DNA of 41,520 bases, taken from NCBI GenBank assembly GCA_030613565.1, contig JAUWLS010000006.1, positions 1-41,520 of the forward strand, given 5' to 3'. The DNA comes from Candidatus Shapirobacteria bacterium. Its GTDB lineage: Bacteria > Patescibacteriota > Microgenomatia > UBA12405 > JAUWLS01. The number at the start of each line of letters is the position of its first letter. Position 1 is the stretch's first letter. Below the pieces are notes generated by a model. That model ran no database searches. It was not told the origin of the DNA and was given only the letters and a program-made list of their open reading frames with translations. Position numbers and translations under genes: made by a program. Shown here one piece after another: positions 35,846 through 41,520 of this stretch.

Positions 35846-35874
35846 TTGACACGTAACTCGTTAGCGTGTACAAT
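35846..35874 (+). promoter_or_regulatory. Strong promoter with inverted repeat in its spacer (HTH-DUF5677-like gene)
   Basis: TTGACA (35846-35851), 17 bp, TACAAT (35869-35874). The transcript should start 1-2 nt before the ATG at 35883. The spacer holds an imperfect inverted repeat, ACACGTAAC (35849-35857) and GTTAGCGTGT (35860-35869), overlapping both boxes. It is a likely repressor site, perhaps for the encoded HTH protein. Confidence 0.75.
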
Positions 35875-35882
35875 GAAGAAAC

Positions 35883-36821
35883 ATGAGTAATTTCACTACC
35901 AAACAAACAGCCAATCTATTAGGCTATAACGACGAATCTTATGTTCGAAAACTTGTCTTGTCGGGGAAATTGAAGGCGGAAAAGATAGGCACTCAGTGGA
36001 TGATAGATGAGGAAACCATTCATAAATTTAAAGTTAAAAATAAAATTAGGTCAGAATACAAAGCGCTCCTTGCCTTTAATCAAGAATTAAGAAATTTGGC
36101 AGACAAAATGCTTGATCGAAACGAAAAGATAGTAAGACCCAAAGATATGTTCACAGCATTTGCAATTGGAAAGGGACACAAAACCCACGGGGCAATATTT
36201 TCCCTATGTAAACAGGGTTATGGTGAAGACGCCTCGATATTGGCAAGGTCGCTTTTTGACTTACTTATAAATTTACTCTATATCCAGGCCGATAAAACCA
36301 ATGAACGCGCATATCAATATTTCAGTTATGATTGGATACTGAGAAAAAAAATGTTCGACTACGCATTAGGGAAGCCAGAAGTAATGGGCAAAATCCGGGA
36401 AAGGGTAAGTAACCCAAAGCAGTATGATACGGTCGTAAAAAAAATAAGAAAACAAGCTAAACTTGCCCAAAAAAAATATAAGTATACCAATCGAGGTTGG
36501 TCAGGCAAGTCTTTGTTTGATATGGCGGAAGAAGTTGGTAGGGTTAATGCATACAGAACCGTATATCGTTTGCAATGCCAATTGGACCACAATGCCTCTC
36601 GAAGCATGAACGAGTATGTAGAAAACACTCAAGACGGGATAGTGTTCAATATAGGACAAAGTGAAAATTGGGTTAAAGAAAGCTTGATTATTGCTTTTGA
36701 CTTTTATTATTCGATTCTTGTTGCATTTAATTCTCACTTTAAGGCTGGACTCAAGGCAGAAATTTTAGATTTAGAAAACCGCTATGTATCAGATTTGTCA
36801 GTAGTTAACAAAAAATCATGA
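35883..36821 (+). CDS. Excisionase-type HTH protein with a DUF5677-like domain
   Basis: 312 aa. Residues 1-50 form a MerR/excisionase-like HTH (TKQTANLLGYNDESYVRKLV...KIGTQWMIDEETI). The rest is helical and matches my recollection of DUF5677 (GEDASILARSLFDLLINLLYI, with later conserved-looking His/Asn in QCQLDHNASRSM). Its biochemical role is unknown; relatives occur in variable, defence-like regions. Strong promoter with an operator-like repeat. The start is fixed by the promoter. Confidence 0.72.
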   Translation: MSNFTTKQTANLLGYNDESYVRKLVLSGKLKAEKIGTQWMIDEETIHKFKVKNKIRSEYKALLAFNQELRNLADKMLDRNEKIVRPKDMFTAFAIGKGHKTHGAIFSLCKQGYGEDASILARSLFDLLINLLYIQADKTNERAYQYFSYDWILRKKMFDYALGKPEVMGKIRERVSNPKQYDTVVKKIRKQAKLAQKKYKYTNRGWSGKSLFDMAEEVGRVNAYRTVYRLQCQLDHNASRSMNEYVENTQDGIVFNIGQSENWVKESLIIAFDFYYSILVAFNSHFKAGLKAEILDLENRYVSDLSVVNKKS

Positions 36822-36857
36822 CTTTACAAGAATTTCAAACAAAAACACAATAAACAA

Positions 36858-36986
36858 CTGCCCTCAATTGACTCCTTGCCTTCGGATTTATTTTATCGCC
36901 CTCCTCCGTCGGCCGAAGATTTCAAGTTTTTCCTTTCAAACCCCTTCGGGGCTCCTTCCGCTTTTGGCGACTTCGCGACAAATTCT
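36858..36986 (+). repeat. Dispersed structured repeat, copy 5 (internal deletion)
   Basis: It keeps the left terminus (CTGCCCTCAATTG) and the whole right arm (CCTTCGGATTTATTTTATCG to GCGACAAATTCT) but lacks the middle third, including the nested hairpin. This copy helps to fix both element ends. It lies between the HTH gene and the next membrane protein. Confidence 0.85.
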
Positions 36987-37043
36987 AAAACCACAGAGGA
37001 GGCCAAAAAACCTCTTTGGAAGATAATTTAACAAAATATTTCT

Positions 37044-37052
37044 TGGTAAAAT
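37044..37052 (+). promoter_or_regulatory. Extended -10 promoter of the 150-aa gene
   Basis: TGGTAAAAT ends 6 nt before the ATG at 37059, so transcription should start at or next to the start codon. Confidence 0.5.
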
Positions 37053-37058
37053 ATAATT

Positions 37059-37511
37059 ATGGTGGTTTTTGATATCTTAAATAAAGTCTTATCTAATCCA
37101 TGGGTCACCGGCGCTCTCGGTACTTTTGGAGGAATTATAATAACACTTATTACAAAATTTGGCAGTGGCTTCATTAATGAACTTTTTGAAAAAAGGAAAC
37201 AAAAGCGAGTCGTAAAAACACAGGCCGCAAAAGATATAAACTCTTTTTGCATTGAGGGCATGCACAAAAGTTTTAGGATAAGAGCAGGAAGCGAACAACA
37301 TATTAAATTCAGAGCTACTGAGATTGAAGCCATTGATGTTAAGGTTGGAACCCAATTAAGACAGTTTATAGATGCGTGGAGTCAATGTCGAAATTTTCTA
37401 AAAAAGAACCCAATCACTGTTCAGGACGAAAAAGAGGCAAAAAAGCACAGGGATAAGGCACAGAAACTGGGCAATGAATTACTTGAGGTGGCAAGGAAAT
37501 GGGGGAAATAA
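37059..37511 (+). CDS. Membrane-anchored protein, 150 aa, unrecognised
   Basis: One N-terminal hydrophobic helix (WVTGALGTFGGIIITLITKFG), then a basic, helical cytoplasmic region with KRKQKRVVKTQAAKDI and a Lys/Glu-rich C-terminus (EKEAKKHRDKAQKLGNELLE) of coiled-coil character. It follows an extended -10. Its plan (anchor plus helical domain) resembles that of the 130-aa protein at 38.1 kb, and both occur near the PIN gene. No family recognised. Confidence 0.68.
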   Translation: MVVFDILNKVLSNPWVTGALGTFGGIIITLITKFGSGFINELFEKRKQKRVVKTQAAKDINSFCIEGMHKSFRIRAGSEQHIKFRATEIEAIDVKVGTQLRQFIDAWSQCRNFLKKNPITVQDEKEAKKHRDKAQKLGNELLEVARKWGK

Positions 37512-37586
37512 ACAAATCATTGATGTTGGAATTTGTTTTATCAATTCCTGCCATGATAATCCAGCCTATGTTACCAATTAATCCTC

Positions 37587-38111
37587 TCAGGACTCTTTCA
37601 ATTTATCCTTAATCTGCTTAAGACATTCCTCAGGGTCTGTTATTATTATTTGAAATTTATTCTCAATCTCTTCTGATTTCTTCGACATCTTTTTATCTAG
37701 TGTGACAAAATAAAGTCCACCGTAACGAATAGCCGTTGATACATGCATGGCATCCCTTATCTCGTTACTAGTGTATTTTGCCCTTGAGTTCTTCCCGAAT
37801 AAAATTTCTAACACCTTTGTCATTCTTCTGTCGTCTTCGTCTGAACCAACAATACAAGAGCCCACCCTTGAGTGGCCTACCACACCTGGGCCTTCAGCAA
37901 AAATGTATTTTATAGCTTTCGGCAGTCCTCGTGGGTATCCCTTACCGCTTCTTAATTCAGTTTCAAAAGTATCAGTAATCTCAATCATTATTTTTTCTTC
38001 GTTATTCAATCTTTCCAGTTCATTTAGGGCTTCTATTTCTTGCTTAGCGTTTACACAACTAGTATCAAGGTAAACTAAAATAATAAACTGTCGTTTTTTA
38101 TATCTATTCAT
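37587..38111 (-). CDS. PIN-domain protein (VapC-like putative RNase)
   Basis: 174 aa. First acidic residue in VYLDTSC (D16), then TFETEL (candidate E52), IRDAMHVSTAIRYGG (D120) and YFVTLDKKM (D139), the usual order of PIN Mg-binding residues. An insertion of about 50 residues between the second and third motifs makes it longer than typical VapC. Its ATG overlaps the stop of the upstream membrane-protein gene, so the two form an operon. No classical antitoxin gene is adjacent. It may be an RNase acting with the membrane partner. Confidence 0.78.
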   Translation of the reverse strand: MNRYKKRQFIILVYLDTSCVNAKQEIEALNELERLNNEEKIMIEITDTFETELRSGKGYPRGLPKAIKYIFAEGPGVVGHSRVGSCIVGSDEDDRRMTKVLEILFGKNSRAKYTSNEIRDAMHVSTAIRYGGLYFVTLDKKMSKKSEEIENKFQIIITDPEECLKQIKDKLKES

Positions 38112-38500
38112 AAAATAATTTTTAATTCCCTTTTTAATTTTCTAATAGTATCATCGTTTTTTGTTTCATAACCCTTTTTGCCGGAAGTATTTGATAATAG
38201 GATTAATAATTTAGCCGCTTCGCGAATATGCCTTCTCATTGGCAACCACTTGTTAAACGGAATTATTAAATATTTTGATTCCAATTGACAACTTAAATCA
38301 CGCATATCTTTTGATGACCATTCAACCAACCTTTCTTTCATTCCAGAGTTGGTAATAATATTAGAATGAAACTTAACCTTGTGACTTATTTCTCCCAAAA
38401 CCACCTTAAAATCATTTAGTGGTTTCAAAACAAAAACTTGAATTATTTGGCCTAAAACAAATATTGACACACCAGAAATAACTGTCCAAAAAATCTCCAT
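38108..38500 (-). CDS. Membrane-anchored protein coupled to the PIN gene, 130 aa
   Basis: An N-terminal helix (WTVISGVSIFVLGQIIQVFV) is followed by KPLNDFKVVLGEISHKVKFHSNIITNSG, a pattern I recognise from small uncharacterised membrane proteins of many bacteria. A helical domain with an Arg/Lys-rich end completes it. The overlap with the PIN gene (ATGA) suggests that they act together, for example as anchor or inhibitor. It is divergent from the LexA-methyltransferase gene across 85 bp. Confidence 0.7.
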   Translation of the reverse strand: MEIFWTVISGVSIFVLGQIIQVFVLKPLNDFKVVLGEISHKVKFHSNIITNSGMKERLVEWSSKDMRDLSCQLESKYLIIPFNKWLPMRRHIREAAKLLILLSNTSGKKGYETKNDDTIRKLKRELKIIL

Positions 38501-38510
38501 CTTTTAGTGC

Positions 38511-38566
38511 TTGACAGTCTCAAATTTATAAGTCACAATAAAATTATAATCGAAAATAAATCGAAA
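38511..38566 (+). promoter_or_regulatory. Promoter/operator region of the LexA-methyltransferase gene
   Basis: TTGACA at 38511-38516 with a weak CACAAT 17 bp on, and an independent TATAAT at 38545-38550. ATCGAAA occurs twice (38549-38555 and 38560-38566), 11 bp apart, one helical turn, directly after the TATAAT. The pair is a candidate binding site for the encoded LexA part; it does not match the E. coli or Bacillus SOS box. Confidence 0.45.
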
Positions 38567-38585
38567 GTCTAGAAATAGAGTAACC

Positions 38586-40154
38586 ATGCTAACAAAAAGA
38601 CAAAAACAAACACTCACTTTTATCCAAAAATACAAGAAAAAAAATGGGTATGCACCATCTCTTGAAGAAATCGCAAAACACCTGGGGTTGTCTTCTGTCT
38701 CAACAGCACATCATCACATTAAAGCTCTTGAGGCCTTGGGTCTCATCACTAAAGAAGAAAATCAACCGAGAGGAATTAATATTAGCGAAGTTGATCAAAT
38801 AGTAAAAATACCACTTGTTGGCTTGATTGCGGCCGGTCAACCCATTGAAGCAATCGAAGAACATCAGTCCATGGTTTCTGTTGTAAATAACAACATTAGT
38901 GACCCAAAGAATTTTTATGCACTCAAAGTCATGGGTGATAGCATGATCGACGAAGGAATCTTTGAGGGTGATATCGTGGTGATTAAAAAACAATCTGTTG
39001 CAGAAAATGGTCAAACAGTTGTAGCGATTATCGACGATAATCAGGCAACTCTAAAGAAAATATATCGAGAAAAAACAAGGTTTAGGCTAGAACCAAGAAA
39101 CCAAATGATGTTGCCTTTTTATCGGAAAGATGTTGAAATTCGTGGCATCGTTTTCCAGATAATCAGGAACGTTAAAACAAAAGTTTCAGTGGATGAGTAC
39201 AAACATCTAAAACACAAATTCAGAACCATAGATTTGTTTGCGGGTATTGGAGGGATAAGAATTGGTTTTGAAAGAGCGGGGTTTACAACAGTCTTCGCAA
39301 ATGACTTTGAGCCAAAATGTAAAAAAACTTATGACCTCAATTTTAAAAACTCAAAATTAATAGTTGAAGATATTAGAAAAATTGGCATAAATGATTTACC
39401 TAAATTTGATTTTCTTCTAGGAGGTTTTCCTTGTCAGGCTTTTTCAGTTGCAGGATACAGACAGGGATTTAATGATAAAAAAGGGAGAGGAAACTTATTT
39501 TTCGATATTGCCAGAATAATAGAAGCCAGAAAACCAGAAGGTTTTTTGCTCGAGAATGTAAAAAATTTGAAAAACCATGACAATGGAAAGACATTCAAGA
39601 TAATTAAAAAAACACTAATTAACCTTGGTTATCATCTAAAAGTCAAAGTGCTCAACAGTATGGAATATGGAAACATACCTCAGAATCGTGAACGTGTATA
39701 CATTGTTGGATTTAAAAACAAAAAATACCACGATAAATTCAGCTTTCCAGATCCGATCAAGCTTACGAAAAGTGTTGTTAGTCTTTTAGAAAAAAAAGTT
39801 CCAAAAAAGTATTATTACAATGGAAAACCCTTACATAAAAGGATAAAAGACGCCATCAAAGAGGAAGGCAAGGTTTATCAATGGCGAAGAAAATACGTTC
39901 GAGAAAACAAGAAAGGGGTTTGCCCAACACTAACAGCAAATATGGGCACAGGTGGTCACAATGTCCCGATTATCAAAGTGAAAGACGGGATAAGAAAATT
40001 AACTCCAAGAGAATGTGCACGATTACAAGGATTTCCCGACGATTACAAACTGCCAAATATAGCAGATTCAGCTCTTTATAAACAAATTGGTAATTCTGTT
40101 AGTATTCCAGTTGTTGAAGCGGTTGCAAAAAAAATAAAAAAAGCAGTAGCTTAG
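38586..40154 (+). CDS. LexA repressor fused to a DNA (cytosine-5) methyltransferase
   Basis: 522 aa. Residues 1-65: LexA winged helix (KNGYAPSLEEIAKHLGLSS, HHHIKALEALGLI). About 75-200: S24 self-cleavage domain with cleavage site A83-G84 (VGLIAAGQPIEA), nucleophile S119 (KVMGDSM) and general base near K157 (ATLKKIY). About 213-522: complete C5 methyltransferase with motif I DLFAGIGGIRIGF, catalytic Cys C283 in GGFPCQAFS, ENV (E323), QNRERVYIVG, a target region with WRRKYVRENKKGVCPTLTAN and motif X QIGNSVSIPV. The frame is continuous. It faces the endonuclease/C-protein operon. Cleavage would free the DNA-binding domain from the enzyme. Confidence 0.93.
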   Translation: MLTKRQKQTLTFIQKYKKKNGYAPSLEEIAKHLGLSSVSTAHHHIKALEALGLITKEENQPRGINISEVDQIVKIPLVGLIAAGQPIEAIEEHQSMVSVVNNNISDPKNFYALKVMGDSMIDEGIFEGDIVVIKKQSVAENGQTVVAIIDDNQATLKKIYREKTRFRLEPRNQMMLPFYRKDVEIRGIVFQIIRNVKTKVSVDEYKHLKHKFRTIDLFAGIGGIRIGFERAGFTTVFANDFEPKCKKTYDLNFKNSKLIVEDIRKIGINDLPKFDFLLGGFPCQAFSVAGYRQGFNDKKGRGNLFFDIARIIEARKPEGFLLENVKNLKNHDNGKTFKIIKKTLINLGYHLKVKVLNSMEYGNIPQNRERVYIVGFKNKKYHDKFSFPDPIKLTKSVVSLLEKKVPKKYYYNGKPLHKRIKDAIKEEGKVYQWRRKYVRENKKGVCPTLTANMGTGGHNVPIIKVKDGIRKLTPRECARLQGFPDDYKLPNIADSALYKQIGNSVSIPVVEAVAKKIKKAVA

Positions 40155-40188
40155 TTTTATATCGTTTTTTAATTAATAAACCAACTCA

Positions 40189-41028
40189 TTAAAGTTTCTT
40201 AATTAGTTCTTTCCAGTCTTTATTAGAATTATGAAGTTTGTTTACAGATATGACGTATCTGTATCCATTAGTAAATTCTTGTCCTGGAATTTTTGTTACC
40301 TTTTCTAATTCCTCTACATAGCAGAAACCGCATATCCAAATCGGTATTTTTTCTAATTTTCTGATTTTTTTAAATTCAATATTATCTTCAAAAAAAGTTC
40401 TAACTTTAGCAAAAAAAGAATGGTTTCTTAATATTCTGAACAAGTGATCGCTAGGCAATCCGACTCTTGCAAATATATATACATCACTTCTTCTATTTGG
40501 GAGATCTACCTCTTTTGAACCCAATATCAAAAACGCATTTTTCATTTTACTTGCTTTTACTCCAACACCAAGTTTTGGTTTTCTAAAGATTTTTTTATCT
40601 TTAATCAGATCAAAGTCTTGAGGTGTTATTTCTTCAGGATGAACGCGATCATCCAATTTAATTTCAGTCAAAAAATTCTCTGATAAAAAATTCTTGATTG
40701 CATGTTCCGCTAAAATCCCCAAAATTACATCATCAGCCGCTTGTACTTCAGTTCTTTCCCCCCTAATCCCATGCAAAGATAAACCGCCATAAACCATTTT
40801 TATCGCAAATTCAAAGCATTTTTCATATTCACTCAGTGTCAAATTTACTGTTCTTGATTCTTTAAGATTTTTCCAAACAGTAAGTTTGTTTTTATCAAAA
40901 TACCAAAGGTTTTTAATTTTCTCACCTATAATTTCCCCGCTGTACTTGTGATAATTATTAAATTCTTTTTCAGAAATCCCTAAAAATTCAATAGCTTCTT
41001 TTCTTTTTATTAAGTTTATATTTTTCAT
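40189..41028 (-). CDS. Putative type II restriction endonuclease
   Basis: 279 aa. Assigned mainly by context: between a methyltransferase gene and a C-protein gene, overlapping the latter by 4 nt. The N-terminal part (KRKEAIEFLGISEKEFNNYH...GEKIKNLWYFDKNKL) looks like an HTH. The central ERTEVQAADDVILGILAEHA, PQDFDLI and KLGVGVKASKMK could supply a PD-(D/E)xK site (D in DFD, then VxVK). The recognition site is unknown and should equal that of the fused methyltransferase. Confidence 0.75.
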   Translation of the reverse strand: MKNINLIKRKEAIEFLGISEKEFNNYHKYSGEIIGEKIKNLWYFDKNKLTVWKNLKESRTVNLTLSEYEKCFEFAIKMVYGGLSLHGIRGERTEVQAADDVILGILAEHAIKNFLSENFLTEIKLDDRVHPEEITPQDFDLIKDKKIFRKPKLGVGVKASKMKNAFLILGSKEVDLPNRRSDVYIFARVGLPSDHLFRILRNHSFFAKVRTFFEDNIEFKKIRKLEKIPIWICGFCYVEELEKVTKIPGQEFTNGYRYVISVNKLHNSNKDWKELIKKL

Positions 41029-41243
41029 TGTTTTGAGTTTACTAAATCATCTAATTGCACATTTAACGCTTTTGAAATCTTTTCTATATTAAGTAAAGTA
41101 ATGTTTTTTTCCGCCCGCTCTATCATCCCAATATAAGTTCGGTGAACCCCGGCCTTGGCTGCCAATGCTTCTTGGGACAAACCCTGTTTTGATCGCTCCT
41201 CTCGTACTTTTTTACCGAACTTAACCAAGATTGCCTTTTTCAT
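41025..41243 (-). CDS. XRE-family controller (C) protein of the restriction-modification system
   Basis: 72 aa, almost entirely an HTH: FGKKVREERSKQGLSQEALA, KAGVHRTYIGMIERAEKN. Size and position, immediately upstream of and overlapping the endonuclease gene, match C proteins that delay endonuclease expression after entry into a new host. A -10 box (TATAAT, 41259-41254) lies 10 nt before the ATG and paired operator-like palindromes lie further upstream. Confidence 0.9.
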   Translation of the reverse strand: MKKAILVKFGKKVREERSKQGLSQEALAAKAGVHRTYIGMIERAEKNITLLNIEKISKALNVQLDDLVNSKQ

Positions 41244-41266
41244 AATTCAAGCAATTATATGTCACT

Positions 41267-41299
41267 TGCTAACTTTAGTTCTACATACTATAGTTAGCA
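41267..41299. promoter_or_regulatory. C-box-like operator upstream of the controller gene
   Basis: An outer inverted repeat, TGCTAACT (41267-41274) and AGTTAGCA (41292-41299), encloses two near-identical palindromic units, ACTTTAGT (41272-41279) and ACTATAGT (41287-41294), 15 bp apart. C-protein operators typically contain paired ACT-AGT palindromes. The site overlaps the expected -35 of the C gene. Confidence 0.7.
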
Positions 41300-41314
41300 T
41301 ATACGTCATTACAG

Positions 41315-41520
41315 GAACAAAAAAAATTTTGCTTTCGGCCAGAATAAAGTTCAATCCAATAAATACTTTGCGGTTTTCTAAAATAAATCCTTCGGCGTGT
41401 CTGGTGGCGGTCAGCCACCGCCGAGGTCAAAGATCCCGCTACGGCGGGGATACCTTTGTAATTAATATCAATGGAGAAAATCCGTTCGGATTTTCAGGTA
41501 TAAGCTCCGCCAATTGGGAC
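41315..41520 (-). repeat. Dispersed structured repeat, copy 6 (inverted, cut by window end)
   Basis: The reverse complement matches copy 4 almost perfectly from AATTGGCGGAGCTTATACCT through the GCGGTGGCTGACCGCCACC centre. The right arm is diverged: GCCGAAGGATTT replaces GCCTTCGGATTT, an inversion of the CTTCGG stem half, followed by a loosely similar CTGGCCGAAAGC segment. It is the only copy in reverse orientation. Confidence 0.88.

Overview
The window looks like a genomic piece from a Candidate Phyla Radiation (Patescibacteria) bacterium, most likely a Microgenomates relative; this is an inference from gene style, not from a marker tree. The DNA is visibly AT-rich. Genes are packed with 1-22 nt overlaps, proteins are short, and transketolase is split in two. 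A DUF5667-like envelope protein of a type common in that group is present. Many starts lie only 3-11 nt downstream of a -10 box (often TGnTATAAT), which points to leaderless or near-leaderless mRNAs.

The first half (1-21.4 kb) reads as an ordinary chromosomal backbone. It holds the 3' part of groEL, an M23 envelope peptidase, tRNA-Cys, a prenyl diphosphate synthase and an ECF sigma factor / membrane protein / zinc-ribbon operon. Next comes a leaderless four-gene sugar-phosphate operon (transketolase N and C, class II aldolase, PfkB kinase). It is followed by a peptidoglycan block (beta-lactamase-fold serine hydrolase, two class A PBPs, DUF5667-like protein), a LAGLIDADG endonuclease beside tRNA-Ser, and a membrane protein with a glycosyltransferase. 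A RecD/PIF1-like helicase, a YbaK deacylase, RNase HII, small basic proteins and a thermonuclease-fold protein complete this half.

The second half (21.4-41.5 kb) is accessory. Six copies plus one 3' fragment of a GC-rich, highly structured dispersed repeat (full length about 200-230 bp) sit between its modules, and none was seen in the first half. Module A (21.6-23.6 kb) is a secreted, membrane-anchored beta-propeller. Module B (23.9-32.6 kb) looks biosynthetic: a second split transketolase, SDR, HPr-kinase-like ATPase, radical SAM/SPASM enzyme and S51 peptidase in one operon. Beside it are a single-chain PheRS-like enzyme, a PP-loop ATPase and a glycosyltransferase-SLOG fusion. Module C (32.9-35.1 kb) is a ribbon-helix-helix domain fused to a duplicated PEP-synthase/PPDK-type ATP-grasp with a phosphohistidine-like domain between the copies, behind a promoter with a palindrome in its spacer. 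Module D (35.5-38.5 kb) contains a small membrane protein, an HTH-DUF5677-like protein, two membrane-anchored unknowns and a PIN-domain protein. Module E (38.6-41.3 kb) is a restriction-modification system in which the cytosine-5 methyltransferase is fused behind a complete, apparently self-cleavable LexA; it converges on a C-protein/endonuclease operon.

The best candidates for undescribed biology are the LexA-methyltransferase R-M system, the RHH-PPDK fusion, the module B cluster with its aaRS-like enzyme, and the repeat family. Family assignments come from reading motifs by eye; no database search was run.
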